Assembly (NCBI GenBank): GCA_905234765.1
Contig: CAJOIF010000007.1
Span: forward strand, 1 to 64,000
From: an uncultured Bacteroidales bacterium
GTDB lineage: Bacteria; Bacteroidota; Bacteroidia; Bacteroidales; F082
Direction of reading: 5' to 3'
Length of the DNA: 64,000 nt
Notes under the pieces: generated by a model
The model's database searches: none
What the model saw: only the letters and a program-made list of their open reading frames with translations
Told to the model about the DNA's origin: nothing
In this document: positions 17,394-27,471 of the stretch, piece by piece
Layout: the number at the start of each line of letters is the position of its first letter
How positions within the stretch are numbered: position 1 is the first letter of the stretch
Translations under genes and position numbers: made by a program

Positions 17394-20075
17394 TTAGTGT
17401 TGGATGATCACCTTTCTTGTCACCACCTGGCCACCGATGACATGGACAAAGTACACGCCCGACGGCAAGTCGCTGACGTCAATGGTGGTTGAGCCTTTCA
17501 TGCTGAAGCCACGCACTTTGACGCCTTGTGAATTGATGATGACGATGCTGGCTTTACCCTTTTCGTAGTCTGTGGTGATGGTCATTTGGCCTCTTGCAGG
17601 ATTGGGGGTGATGGTCACTTGGAACGGCTCTGCGTCGACATCGGGCAACTCTGGAACTTCAGTCAGGATGTCGGTGTTGTTGCTATAAGTCACCACCTTA
17701 CCGGAAACCCTCAATATTGGGTTGCTGGTGTTGTCACAATCAGGGCAGCTGTTCTGGCCACTCACGCAGTCGGGATAGTTGGGATGGCATTGGTCAACAT
17801 AGGTCGGGTCGAATTCATAGAGCAAGTCAGCACCGCCGTCGGCAAGATACTCATCGAGGCTGTAGTTCCATACCATAGACATGCTGCCAGGACACCAACC
17901 GGCACGGGCATAAGTCCATGTGCCAGCTTGAGGCTGACAACCCGCGGGGTTGGGCGCGCAGGCTTCCCACAGATGCTGTGTGTAAATCGTGGCACCATTG
18001 ATATTGATGTTATGTGTGGCTTCGTAGAACTCAGCGGCATTGCCGGTATTGTATGCTCCGTGGCCCGTATCGCTCCAGTTATGACCCGAAGTGGTGATTT
18101 GCAGTTTGGCCTTTTCAACACAGGGGTCGAATTTGACATTGCGGGTTGGGATGGGGCAAAGGTCGGAGTAATCGCCAAAGGCATAGTTGCCGTACCAAAT
18201 CTCCTGTAAGTCCACGTAAGGATAATCCGGCTTGCCTTTGGTGTATTCGAAAATGGCGGTGGGGTTATAGCCCGATCCAACACCATACTGTTCGCTATAG
18301 AATTCAAATTCGACGAGACCCTGCAGCACGGAGGTATAGTCGGTCACATCCAGATCATCAACGCATTGCACACCAAAGGGGGTGATATAGCGGCAGAGTT
18401 CCACCCATTCGCCACGGTAGTTCTTCACACGGACATAGCTGATGTGGTCAAAATCGTTGCAGTCGCCGTTCACGCAGTTATGCTCATAATGCAAGTTGAT
18501 GGCATTGAAAGCATTGACATGCGTCGGGAAGGCGTATTCTCCGTAGTCGGTAAACTGCGAGGTAGATGACACCATCTCTCCATTCATCGCGGAAACCACC
18601 ATGTCGTTGTAGTTGGTGGTCACCTCAAAGGTGTTGGATGCCGTGGTGACCTTGCCGCCCGTTTGGGTGATGGACACGGTCATGTTGTAGGTACCTTCGC
18701 CAGAGGGTGTCCAAGTGGTGTACCAATAGCCGTTATTGGGGTTGTCGGGATAGTCTGTCTTCAAGTACAGCTCCTGTCCGTCGACGTTGCATTTCACCTG
18801 CTCAAACTTAATGGCATTGGCGTGATCGATATAGGCACTCAGCACAATCATGACGGGGTTCTCGAAGTCGGGCATATACACCTTGGTGCCTTCGTAAGGA
18901 CGACGGATGGTAATCTCGGGCACATAATTCTCGGGGTCGACGACATAGAAAGAACGATTCACTGCAGGGGCGGGCTGCCATTGCGTGCCATCGCCAGACT
19001 GTGAGGCACGCACTTTTACGGCGCCTTCTTCACCGGTAAGAGTGAGAACGTTGCCTTCGATGGTAGCAGGGCCTTGTACGATTTCGAAAGTCACAGGAAG
19101 ACCCGAAGTTGCCGTTGCTTGGAGTGTAATAGGTTCATTATAGACCAATTGATCTGGAACATCGGCGAAATCAATAAACTGAGCTGCAAGTCCGCCAGGA
19201 AAATGGCGCACGGCAAAGTTGTCGAAACCACCCCAACCGCTATTAAGCATATAGATGTAATGCCATGTGGCGGGGTCGAATTTGTCGCCACTACCCGGGG
19301 TCAGACCCGCATTGACGCCTTGGCATTCTGGCACAGTTTCCCACTCACCATTGGGCACATCGTTCATCACATAAAGGGTGACGGCACCGGCGCCATTGTT
19401 GGCATCAAGGTCAATGGAGATTTTCCAACGAGCCCATTCCTTTTCTGGACATAATGGCTCAAAATCGCAAGCCATAGTATTGCCTGGCAACACCACGCCA
19501 CATTGGAAATAGGGGTCTGTCGCATGGCTTCCCGTGAGGAGCATATAGACTCCGCCATCCAGAGAAGTGCTGTTTATATCAGGATAGAGGGGTTCGCACA
19601 TCCTGTGATCTTGGCCAGGGAAGAGAGGAGCCACGGTAAAAGGAGGTAGGACAGAGCCGTCGCCATTGCCGTCACAACCGATGCCGAATAAATCGCCCCA
19701 CCACTCGCGCAACATGTCACATTCAATCTCAATGACACCGCCATTGGAGAAGTCGAAACCATATTGGGTAATGTCATGGGTGGCAATATCGCCAAAAGCG
19801 GTACCAGAGGCATCCGAAAACACGCCGATGGTCTCATCTGCTGTCGGAGTTGGTGGTGTCGTGCCCCAGAAATGACCCATATAATCGGTATACATAGGTG
19901 TGAAAGCACCATTGCCTGCATGGTGAATACGGACATACCAGCCGTCCTGACCATTGAGGAGATGGTTGGGATTCTCCCCGAATTCATAATCGTTGAAATT
20001 AAAGATCTTTTCAACTTGGGCCATCAGCCCAATGCTCACTAGCATCATGGTAAGGAATAAGAATATCTTTTTCAT
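17394..20075 (-). CDS. Secreted PNGase F-like glycoprotein deglycosidase with T9SS domain
   Basis: Predicted peptide-N4-(N-acetylglucosaminyl)asparagine amidase, which cuts N-glycans from asparagine. The start at 20075 gives a signal peptide ending LMAQ; the protein is 893 aa. Residues about 20-300 look like a concanavalin-type beta-sandwich. Ig-like repeats follow to about 490. About 500-790 align by eye with both domains of Elizabethkingia PNGase F: the CNDFD, YSEQYG and AAEFY segments place acids D543, E595 and E682 at the known D60, E118 and E206 sites, and the ARAGWCPG signature follows. The last ~80 residues are a T9SS sorting domain (ITPNPARGQM, SGVYFVHV). It is the last gene of a SusC-SusD operon, so the operon probably targets glycoproteins. 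Confidence 0.85.
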   Translation of the reverse strand: MKKIFLFLTMMLVSIGLMAQVEKIFNFNDYEFGENPNHLLNGQDGWYVRIHHAGNGAFTPMYTDYMGHFWGTTPPTPTADETIGVFSDASGTAFGDIATHDITQYGFDFSNGGVIEIECDMLREWWGDLFGIGCDGNGDGSVLPPFTVAPLFPGQDHRMCEPLYPDINSTSLDGGVYMLLTGSHATDPYFQCGVVLPGNTMACDFEPLCPEKEWARWKISIDLDANNGAGAVTLYVMNDVPNGEWETVPECQGVNAGLTPGSGDKFDPATWHYIYMLNSGWGGFDNFAVRHFPGGLAAQFIDFADVPDQLVYNEPITLQATATSGLPVTFEIVQGPATIEGNVLTLTGEEGAVKVRASQSGDGTQWQPAPAVNRSFYVVDPENYVPEITIRRPYEGTKVYMPDFENPVMIVLSAYIDHANAIKFEQVKCNVDGQELYLKTDYPDNPNNGYWYTTWTPSGEGTYNMTVSITQTGGKVTTASNTFEVTTNYNDMVVSAMNGEMVSSTSQFTDYGEYAFPTHVNAFNAINLHYEHNCVNGDCNDFDHISYVRVKNYRGEWVELCRYITPFGVQCVDDLDVTDYTSVLQGLVEFEFYSEQYGVGSGYNPTAIFEYTKGKPDYPYVDLQEIWYGNYAFGDYSDLCPIPTRNVKFDPCVEKAKLQITTSGHNWSDTGHGAYNTGNAAEFYEATHNININGATIYTQHLWEACAPNPAGCQPQAGTWTYARAGWCPGSMSMVWNYSLDEYLADGGADLLYEFDPTYVDQCHPNYPDCVSGQNSCPDCDNTSNPILRVSGKVVTYSNNTDILTEVPELPDVDAEPFQVTITPNPARGQMTITTDYEKGKASIVIINSQGVKVRGFSMKGSTTIDVSDLPSGVYFVHVIGGQVVTRKVIIQH

Positions 20076-20113
20076 TGTATTAGGATTTTGAATTTTTATT
20101 CTGTGTTTGTTTA

Positions 20114-20135
20114 GGGCAGACACACAGGTCTGCCC
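20114..20135. repeat. Dispersed palindrome, GGGCAGAC family
   Basis: GGGCAGAC, loop ACACAG and GTCTGCCC form a perfect 8-bp stem with CTA after the right arm. It sits in the gap between the SusD stop and the PNGase-like start. Confidence 0.8.
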
Positions 20136-20141
20136 CTACGG

Positions 20142-21830
20142 TTAATTCATCCACCATACCTTTGTCTGCCTCGTGTCGCCATGCGACATTCGGGCAAGCT
20201 GTGCGGTATAATTCTCATAATTGTATTCGATTTCTTTCTGAGGATATTCCATGCGGAAGGAGGTCAGCTTGGCGTGGTTGGTGGTAGTGGGGGTCGCCAT
20301 GGTGCGGCGTGCCAAAGCCCAAGCCTCCCACGGCTGGCGGAAGAGGTTAAGCCAGCGTTGCTGGTAGATGAGATCCAGATAGGCTTCATTCGAATAGTCG
20401 AAATCGAAGTTCATATACACGGCGTTGTTCATCACATTGGAAGTCATCCTCTGACCCAACGACCAGACGTCCGAATTGCCGACAAAACTGGTGTACTGCG
20501 GATATAAATAGCTCCAACGGTTCGTGTTTTGCGGCATGTGCGCCCAGAAGATACACGATTGGTAGACGCCTTGGAAGACCATCTGGTCAAGCTCCATGCC
20601 CGAGAGGGCGATGCCACCAATGCCACGGGCGCCAATCTCGGCTTTCATGAAGAGCACGTCGGCATAGGTGACAAAGATTTGAGGCACATATTTCTCATCA
20701 CGCGTAAGATAGTAGTTGAAGGGCGAATAAAGGCACGATGGGCCTTTGAAGGCATAGTTGCCGTCGCGGCTTTGAGCGTATGGCGAACCGCCCTCAGTAG
20801 GCGTCTCAAGAGTACGAATCTGTGGATAGGGCCGCCAGGCGCCGTCAGGGAAGCTGTCGGTCTTGTGACTCGTGTCGAAGAAGAGGAAGGTGCGATAGTC
20901 GAAGATGCCGCTGCCGTCCATATCGTCGGTTGAAGAGAGACAACTCCAAATCGTTTCGCCCATGCGGAGGTGCTTGTGCTCGCGGAACGACCAGTTGGTG
21001 TCCCAACTGGTACCCAACACACTGGGCCATAAGCAGATGGCTCCGCCCGTTGCTCCGCCACCTGAAGAACTCATCTTAGTATAGAAATAGTTGTATGCCT
21101 CTACCAACAGAGGGGTGGCGAATTCCGGATCCTTGTCATACATGCGCAAGCCATGACGCAAGATGAGCGAGTTGGCAAACTCGGCCCAAAGCACATAGTC
21201 GTTGTTGAGCAGCACGTCGTAAGGCAGCTTATAGTATTCGTTGCCATTCGGGGTGGTTAGGGAGTCGGCATGCAACACGTTGCGTGACCATGCCAGCTCG
21301 TCCAAAAGCGATTTATAGATGCTTTCCTGGGTGTCCCATTCTGGTTTCATGGTGGCCTGTGAAGAGGCGTTTTCCCAGATGCGGCCAGCCTGGGTGTAAG
21401 GCATGTCACCAAAGATATCCGTGACTTTAAAGGTCTGATAGGCCTTCAGGATGTTGAGTTGGGCGCGTACCTTGTCGCATACAGCCGTGTCGTTTTGGGT
21501 CTCCACGTATTCATCAAAACGTTTTTCCAACTCACGGATGTTGGCCAACATGAGATAATAGTCCGACCACACATTAGACGTTCCGATTTGCGAGTTACCC
21601 CAAGCTTCAGAGGTCAAGGCGCCGAGTTCGGTTTCGGGATACCAAATCTCGTTTTGCAGGTAGAACTGTTCGTTCATGCTCTGTTGCATGGACTGTACCA
21701 CGCCGTTGAACAACGCTTCTATGGTCGTTCCCGTAGGCGAGAACGGGTCTTGGTTCATCTCTTCGAAGTTCTTCGTGCACGAGGCGAAAGCTAAGGTCGC
21801 CGCACAGAGGATGAGAATATATCTTTTCAT
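20142..21830 (-). CDS. SusD/RagB-family outer-membrane lipoprotein
   Basis: Surface ligand-binding lid of a SusCD importer. The 562-aa protein has a lipoprotein signal (MKRYILILCAATLAFASC, lipobox FASC) and the family opening CTKNFEEMNQDP. Helical TPR-like parts, including KAYQTFKVTDIFGDMPYTQA near residue 130, are typical. The C-terminus has the late conserved RWLNLFRQPWEAWALARR-type segment. It is 12 nt downstream of the SusC gene. The ligand is unknown; the PNGase-like neighbour suggests glycopeptides or N-glycans. Confidence 0.93.
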   Translation of the reverse strand: MKRYILILCAATLAFASCTKNFEEMNQDPFSPTGTTIEALFNGVVQSMQQSMNEQFYLQNEIWYPETELGALTSEAWGNSQIGTSNVWSDYYLMLANIRELEKRFDEYVETQNDTAVCDKVRAQLNILKAYQTFKVTDIFGDMPYTQAGRIWENASSQATMKPEWDTQESIYKSLLDELAWSRNVLHADSLTTPNGNEYYKLPYDVLLNNDYVLWAEFANSLILRHGLRMYDKDPEFATPLLVEAYNYFYTKMSSSGGGATGGAICLWPSVLGTSWDTNWSFREHKHLRMGETIWSCLSSTDDMDGSGIFDYRTFLFFDTSHKTDSFPDGAWRPYPQIRTLETPTEGGSPYAQSRDGNYAFKGPSCLYSPFNYYLTRDEKYVPQIFVTYADVLFMKAEIGARGIGGIALSGMELDQMVFQGVYQSCIFWAHMPQNTNRWSYLYPQYTSFVGNSDVWSLGQRMTSNVMNNAVYMNFDFDYSNEAYLDLIYQQRWLNLFRQPWEAWALARRTMATPTTTNHAKLTSFRMEYPQKEIEYNYENYTAQLARMSHGDTRQTKVWWMN

Positions 21831-21842
21831 GGTATTTCGATT

Positions 21843-24800
21843 TTAGAGACTGACTTTGAGTGAGAGCATAAACGACCTTGAGCCGGGATAAGAGGCGTAC
21901 TCGAGACCTTGGGCGTTACCCGAGCCTTGGGTGCCTTCGGGGTTGATGTTGTCGGGCAGGGTCTTGTAGATATAGAACAGGTCGCGACCCACCAACGAGA
22001 TGGAGGCCTGCTTGAAGAGGTTCTGTTTGTCGAGCCATTTGCGCGGGAAGTCATAGGTAAGCGACAGCTCACGCAACTTGACCCATGTGTTGTTCACGAT
22101 ACCTGGGGTGCTGAGGATGTTGCCCCAGCCGCCGTAGTTGGGCATATACTTGTAAAGGTAATGTACCACATGGTCGTTTTCAACGGCTTCGCCTGTCTCG
22201 GTGTTGATGCAATAGCCGGGCAGAATGACACCGTAGTTGCCAAGGAATTCACCGTTCTCGTAATACGGCAGGCCGTTGCCGTCACGCTCATAAAGCGTCT
22301 CGAGGCTTTGACCCGTCTGCATGGCGACCACGTAGGAAGCGCAATAGATTTGACCTCCCAACTTGGCGTCGACCAAGGCGTAGAGTGACCAGTTCTTATA
22401 AGAAGCCCTAAGATTGATACCGCCAGTCACCAGAGGAGCGCAGTTGCCTATCGGCACACGGTTGTCGGTCTTCAGATAGGTGGTACCCGTCTCGTTGAGC
22501 AAGGGCATTGGATTGCCGTCTTCGTCATAGAATGGCCCGACGACGGTGCCGTCGGACATCGTGTACTGATAGACGTAATCCCATCCGTAGATGGTGCCGT
22601 ATTCCTCACCTTCCTCAACGGCAACGGCAGGACCGTTGGAGCCCCAAATCTCAGAGAGCAGATACATGTTGGAGCCAGCCAAATCAACGATCTTGTTTTT
22701 GTTGCGGGCGATGTTCAAGCCCACCTGAACGCCATAGTCTTTGCCTTGGGCGATATCATAGGTCATGATGGCCTCGATGCCCTTGTTGGTCACCACACCC
22801 GTGTTGATGGTCACGTTGTTGGCACCCGACGAAGGCGCAAGCGGTGAAGAAAGAATCTGGTCCCAAGAATAGATGTCGTAATAGGTGAAGTCCATGTTGA
22901 AGCGGGCACCCAGTCCGAGGTCAAAGCCGATTTCATAGCTGCGCTGACGCTGGGGCTTCAGCTCCAAAGGCGGCACCGTGGACGGCAAGGTCGCCGACAG
23001 CTGGTGGCCGAAGCTACCGGTGCTGTAGGTGTAAGTCAGCTGATAGGGCTCAGTGTCGCTGGCGGTCATGGCCCACGAACCTCTCAACTTCAGGTAATTC
23101 ACCGGACCCCAGTTCCAGTTCTTGAAGGCCGAAGTGGGCACAAAACTCAAGGTGGCCGAAGGATAGAAGTAGGAGTTGTTGGTGATGGGCAAGGTCGACG
23201 ACCAGTCGTTACGGCCTGTCACATCCAAGAAAATCCAGTCGCTGTAGCTGAGGTTGAAGAAGGCATAAACCGAGTTGACTTGCTTCTCCCACCTTGACTC
23301 GCCAAAGGTACGTTCCGTAGCGTTGGAGTAGTTGTTGATGGTGTAAAGGTTTGCATAGGCCCATTGACCAGAGGTGCCACTCAACCCGTCACGGTAACCG
23401 TAATACTGCTCGCCACCCACCGAGAAGCGCACGTTGAACTTGGAACCGAACAGTTTATCCTTGTAGGCGGTAAGCAGGAAGTCCATGTCGCGGGTGAGCG
23501 AGCTGGACTTGCTCTTTGAGTAATAGCCTCCCGCAATGCCGTCGATGGTGGTAGGTTTGTGCGTGGTGGTAAAGTTGTCTGCGGTCCAGTCCAAGGCAAC
23601 CTTGGCACTAGCAGTGAGCCACGGCGTCACGTCGTAGAGCAACCGCACCGAACCGTACATCTTGTCACGGTCGAGGGTGGTGTTATTGTTGTAAAACGTC
23701 CAGAAGGTACTGTTGTAGATGTACATGTAAGGATAACCATCGAATTGGTTCATCGTGCCGTCTTCGTTCTCATAGGATGTGACCTCAAGGCCTTTCCAGC
23801 TACGGGGCCAGCTGTAGAGCAAGCCCTTGTTGAAGTTGCTGTTCGACTCGCCGATTTCCGGGGAATTGAGGCGATGGTAGTCCAAATAGTTGAAGGCCAC
23901 GTCGACCTTGATCTTTTCGGATACATTGATCAAAGTACCCACGTTGACCGTGGTCTGCCTCAGATTACAGTTGTCGATGATGGCGTCGGTACGCGAGTCG
24001 GTGAAGGACACGCGGACACTACCGAAGTCGCCGGCATTTTGGAAGGCGACGTTGTGGTTCATCGTGTGGCCGTTCTTGAAAAGCATCTTCAAATTGTCGG
24101 GTTGGGGTGAATAATCACGCACCACGCCATCCCACCATAGGACGCTCTCTCCGTTCATCTCGGGACCCCAGCTCTGAGCACCGCCATAATAGCCAAAGGT
24201 GGTGTTGGTAGGCTCGCCCGCCGGGCCGTTGTCGACGCTATAGATGCCCGGGTATTCATAGACTTGGTTGCCATTGGCGTCGTACATTCCTTCTATCGGC
24301 GTGAGTGTCGGCGTGTGGAAGGTGATGGGGCCACCAGCGCCATATTTGTTTTGCACTTCACGATAGAGATAGGGTGTGGTGATCTTGAAACCCGCTGAAT
24401 AGCTGATGCCGAGGCCGCGTTGTTTCGAGCCTTTCTTAGTGGTGATAAGCACCACGCCATTGCCGCCTCGTGAGCCGTACAGGGCTGCCGCCGTGGGGCC
24501 TTTCAGGATGTCGATGTTCTCGATATCCTCCTGGTTGATATTGTTGAGTGCGGTACCCCAGTCGCGACCACCGCTCCATGAGGTGACGCCACCTTCGTTG
24601 GTCATCGGCACACCGTCGACGACGATGAGCGGCTGGTTGTCACCCAAGATACTGTTGTTGCCACGGATGGTGATACGTGAAGAGCCGCCATCTACGCCAT
24701 TGGGGTTGATGATCTGGACACCTGCAGAGCGTCCACTCAAGGCGCTGATGACACTGCCTGAGCCCGACTTGGCAATCAAATCGCCGACGATTTCCTCTGT

Positions 24801-25169
24801 GGCATAGCCCAGCTCTCGCTTCTGACGTCTGATGCCGAGGGCGGTGACCACCACGTCGTCAAGCATCTGGGCGTCGGTTTCAAGTGTCACATTGATCTTG
24901 TTTTTGCCTTTCACGGCGATTTCCTTCGTCTTGTATCCAACAAAACTGAAAACCAACACGTCCTGGCTGTCGGCATTAAGAGAATAGTTGCCGTCGATGT
25001 CGGTCACGGTACCCGTGGTGGTGCCTTTCACCTGGATAGTGACGCCGGGCAAACCGTAGCCATCATCGCTTGAAATGACTTTACCCGTCACCGTAATGGC
25101 TTGGGCCAAAACGGCAAAAGGCGAAATCACTAAGGCTAGAATGAAAAATAGTAGCGCTTTTCTGTTCAT
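21843..25169 (-). CDS. SusC/RagA-family TonB-dependent outer-membrane transporter
   Basis: A beta-barrel importer energised by TonB. The start at 25169 gives an 1108-aa protein with a signal peptide ending VLAQ. Residues about 25-110 form a carboxypeptidase-like regulatory domain (GKVISSDDGYGLPGVTIQVK), then the TonB-box and plug region with the SusC signature GNNSILGDNQPLIVVDG and LKGPTAAALYGSRGGNGV, then the barrel ending FMLSLKVSL. It is the first gene of the SusC-SusD-PNGase operon behind a consensus promoter. No sigma/anti-sigma or hybrid two-component regulator is adjacent. Confidence 0.95.
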   Translation of the reverse strand: MNRKALLFFILALVISPFAVLAQAITVTGKVISSDDGYGLPGVTIQVKGTTTGTVTDIDGNYSLNADSQDVLVFSFVGYKTKEIAVKGKNKINVTLETDAQMLDDVVVTALGIRRQKRELGYATEEIVGDLIAKSGSGSVISALSGRSAGVQIINPNGVDGGSSRITIRGNNSILGDNQPLIVVDGVPMTNEGGVTSWSGGRDWGTALNNINQEDIENIDILKGPTAAALYGSRGGNGVVLITTKKGSKQRGLGISYSAGFKITTPYLYREVQNKYGAGGPITFHTPTLTPIEGMYDANGNQVYEYPGIYSVDNGPAGEPTNTTFGYYGGAQSWGPEMNGESVLWWDGVVRDYSPQPDNLKMLFKNGHTMNHNVAFQNAGDFGSVRVSFTDSRTDAIIDNCNLRQTTVNVGTLINVSEKIKVDVAFNYLDYHRLNSPEIGESNSNFNKGLLYSWPRSWKGLEVTSYENEDGTMNQFDGYPYMYIYNSTFWTFYNNNTTLDRDKMYGSVRLLYDVTPWLTASAKVALDWTADNFTTTHKPTTIDGIAGGYYSKSKSSSLTRDMDFLLTAYKDKLFGSKFNVRFSVGGEQYYGYRDGLSGTSGQWAYANLYTINNYSNATERTFGESRWEKQVNSVYAFFNLSYSDWIFLDVTGRNDWSSTLPITNNSYFYPSATLSFVPTSAFKNWNWGPVNYLKLRGSWAMTASDTEPYQLTYTYSTGSFGHQLSATLPSTVPPLELKPQRQRSYEIGFDLGLGARFNMDFTYYDIYSWDQILSSPLAPSSGANNVTINTGVVTNKGIEAIMTYDIAQGKDYGVQVGLNIARNKNKIVDLAGSNMYLLSEIWGSNGPAVAVEEGEEYGTIYGWDYVYQYTMSDGTVVGPFYDEDGNPMPLLNETGTTYLKTDNRVPIGNCAPLVTGGINLRASYKNWSLYALVDAKLGGQIYCASYVVAMQTGQSLETLYERDGNGLPYYENGEFLGNYGVILPGYCINTETGEAVENDHVVHYLYKYMPNYGGWGNILSTPGIVNNTWVKLRELSLTYDFPRKWLDKQNLFKQASISLVGRDLFYIYKTLPDNINPEGTQGSGNAQGLEYASYPGSRSFMLSLKVSL

Positions 25170-25195
25170 ATACACGTTGTTTATTACTTTGGGGA

Positions 25196-25225
25196 CAAAA
25201 ATAGGAATTATTATCATTGTTCAAA
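25196..25225 (-). promoter_or_regulatory. Promoter of the SusCD-PNGase operon
   Basis: Minus-strand TTTG (25222-25225), an 18-nt spacer and TATTTTTG (25196-25203) fit the -33/-7 consensus, 26 nt upstream of the SusC ATG. Confidence 0.65.
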
Positions 25226-25243
25226 AAGGTTTTTGCCGTTTTT

Positions 25244-25275
25244 CTTGACACATCCATCCATAACCTCTATCTTTG
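25244..25275 (+). promoter_or_regulatory. Promoter of the zinc-ribbon gene
   Basis: CTTG (25244-25247), a 20-nt spacer and TATCTTTG (25268-25275), 33 nt before the ATG. Confidence 0.55.
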
Positions 25276-25308
25276 CAGCCACAAAGAATTCAATAAAACA
25301 ACATAACT

Positions 25309-26415
25309 ATGTCAGAATACTACGATCAAGACGAACAAATCTTATCGGAAAGAACCGAGAAAGAGACGGATAAAAAATGCCCCAACTGTGGTGCCACTGT
25401 GACCTTCGACCCGGCTTCGGGACAGATGCACTGCGACTATTGCGGCTACTCATGCGAACTCCCAAAACCCGAAGATGGCAACGAAATCTGTGAGATGGAC
25501 TTCGATTCGGCACTTCACACCGAGAGCTTTAACTGGGGTGAACAGAAAAAGTCGGTGCAATGCAAGCAATGCGGTGCTGTCACTATTTACGATGCCCTCG
25601 AAACCGCTGCCGTATGCCCCTTCTGCGGCTCCACCAGCGTGATGCCCGCGGGCAACGACAACACCATAGCCCCTGGCGCCGTTTGTCCGTTTGCCATCAC
25701 CAAAAGCCAAGCCGGCGAGCGCTTCACCAATTGGCTCAAGAAGAAATGGTTCGCTCCGAAACAAGCCAAGAAGAACGCCTCTCCCGAGGCCTTCCAGGGC
25801 GTGTATCTCCCCTATTGGACCTACGATGCACAGACCACTTCTAACTTTACCGCCCGCGCCGGTTTCGACAAAACGGTGAAAGACAAGGATGGCCATAGTC
25901 GTACTGAAACCAGTTGGTATCGCGTCAGTGGAGTGTATCAAGAGTTCTTCGACGACGTGACAGTGATGGCTTCGAAACGCCAGGAAAACTCGGGCGTGAA
26001 GGCTTGCGAGCCTTTCGACTTCTCGAAGCTTGTACCCTACTCCCCGCAAGTGGTGGCCGGCTTCATTGCTGAGCGTTATTCCATTGGCCTGCAAGAAGGT
26101 TGGGGATCAGCACAAAAGACCATCCAATCAAGGCTGCACTCCAGCATCTCCGACTATGTCCGCAGACACTGGCGCGCCAACCGCTCCGACTCGGTGAAGT
26201 TCTCGACCATCTACAGCAACATCACATACAAATACCTCCTTGTGCCGACATGGATTTCCTCGTTCAAGTATAAGGATAAAGTGTATCAGTTCGCAGTGAA
26301 CGGTCAGACCGGCAAGGTGGGCGGCAAGGCTCCTGTCTCGGCATGGCGCGTCATCATCGCCATCTTGATTGCTGTCGGTATTATCGCGGGATTGTATTTC
26401 CTGTTGAAGAAATAA
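25309..26415 (+). CDS. Zinc-ribbon protein with C-terminal membrane helix
   Basis: A 368-aa protein of unknown function. Two zinc ribbons are clear: CPNC (C24/C27) with CDYC (C42/C45), and CKQC (C85/C88) with CPFC (C103/C106). A middle domain (about 120-340) is predicted soluble and has aromatic strands such as YLPYWTYDAQT. The last 22 residues form one hydrophobic helix (VIIAILIAVGIIAGLYFLL), so it is tail-anchored. Related proteins are often annotated as TFIIB-type zinc-ribbon or loosely PriA-like; no helicase motif is present. It stands alone and converges with gpsA, 6 nt between stops. Confidence 0.7.
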   Translation: MSEYYDQDEQILSERTEKETDKKCPNCGATVTFDPASGQMHCDYCGYSCELPKPEDGNEICEMDFDSALHTESFNWGEQKKSVQCKQCGAVTIYDALETAAVCPFCGSTSVMPAGNDNTIAPGAVCPFAITKSQAGERFTNWLKKKWFAPKQAKKNASPEAFQGVYLPYWTYDAQTTSNFTARAGFDKTVKDKDGHSRTETSWYRVSGVYQEFFDDVTVMASKRQENSGVKACEPFDFSKLVPYSPQVVAGFIAERYSIGLQEGWGSAQKTIQSRLHSSISDYVRRHWRANRSDSVKFSTIYSNITYKYLLVPTWISSFKYKDKVYQFAVNGQTGKVGGKAPVSAWRVIIAILIAVGIIAGLYFLLKK

Positions 26416-26421
26416 CGGTTT

Positions 26422-27438
26422 TTATCTTAACAGATCCTCCAAATCCTTCATCGCCTTTCTAACAGGAAGGTTTTGATGAAGGATTCCGTATGCTGTTTCG
26501 GCAACAGGCATCTGCTTACGTTGCTCAGCGGTAAGTGTGGCCACCAACTTGGAGGCAAAATAGCCTTCGGCCACCATGGTCATCTCGTTCAATGCGGTCT
26601 TCACCGTATTGCCCCTACCTATCAGCACACCCAGCTGACGGTTACGGCTGTGGCTCGAATAGCACGATACCAACAGGTCGCCGAAAAAGTTGGACGGGGC
26701 AAACTTGGTGAGGTCGTTGACGCTCTGTGGATCCAAGAGATAGTACATCTCCTTGATGCAGTTCGACACCAAGACGGAGATGAAGTTGTCGCCATAACCC
26801 ATGCCCACAGCGATGCCCACCACGACGGCATAGATGTTCTTCAACACGGAAGAATGCTCCAAATAATTGATATCCGTTTGGCAACTGATTTTCACGAAGG
26901 GAGTTTTCAGCTTTTCGCCGACAACGCGGGTGTTAATCACGTCGCGACAAGCCAAGGTCAGATAGGTGAGTTGTCCGTGTCCCACCTCTTCGGCGTGCGT
27001 AGGACCACAAACAAAACACAACTGTGAATCGGAAAGACCATAATGCTGTTTCAAATAGTCGGTAACAAACTGATTATCACCAGGGATAATGCCTTTCACT
27101 GCCGAAACCACCATTTTGTCTTCCAAGGAAACATGCAAATCGGAAAGATAGCACTTCAAATAAGCCGCTGGAGTCACCAAGAAGAGGATGTCCGCTTCGG
27201 TAACGATGGTATTCAAATCGTCGGAAACACGAATACGGTTCATGTCGAAATCTATCTCAGAGAGATAACGGCAATTGCGGCCATCGACACGCAATGACTC
27301 AAGCACCTCAGCATTGCGGACATACCATCCTACCGACAACTCGTTCGTTGTCAACACTTTGACAAGAGCCGTTGCCCAGCTGCCGTGTCCGATGACGGCA
27401 CATTGCGAGGCTTTATTAATCTGAAGATTGTTTCCCAT
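26422..27438 (-). CDS. gpsA: Glycerol-3-phosphate dehydrogenase [NAD(P)+]
   Basis: Reduces dihydroxyacetone phosphate to sn-glycerol-3-phosphate for phospholipid synthesis. With the ATG at 27438 the protein is 338 aa. The Rossmann nucleotide site GHGSWATAL is near residue 17, CGPTHAEEV near 135 and the catalytic-lysine segment HSSVLKNIYAVVVGIA near 190 match GpsA. It lies just 3' of a glycerolipid-type acyltransferase gene, a sensible pairing, but has its own -7 box 18 nt before the ATG. Confidence 0.92.
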   Translation of the reverse strand: MGNNLQINKASQCAVIGHGSWATALVKVLTTNELSVGWYVRNAEVLESLRVDGRNCRYLSEIDFDMNRIRVSDDLNTIVTEADILFLVTPAAYLKCYLSDLHVSLEDKMVVSAVKGIIPGDNQFVTDYLKQHYGLSDSQLCFVCGPTHAEEVGHGQLTYLTLACRDVINTRVVGEKLKTPFVKISCQTDINYLEHSSVLKNIYAVVVGIAVGMGYGDNFISVLVSNCIKEMYYLLDPQSVNDLTKFAPSNFFGDLLVSCYSSHSRNRQLGVLIGRGNTVKTALNEMTMVAEGYFASKLVATLTAEQRKQMPVAETAYGILHQNLPVRKAMKDLEDLLR

Positions 27439-27456
27439 ATTCAATATAATTCCGTG

Positions 27457-27464
27457 CAAAGATA
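27457..27464 (-). promoter_or_regulatory. Candidate -7 box for gpsA
   Basis: Minus-strand TATCTTTG, 18 nt before the gpsA ATG. It suggests gpsA is not fully dependent on the upstream pigment cluster. Confidence 0.45.
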
Positions 27465-27471
27465 GAAAGAA

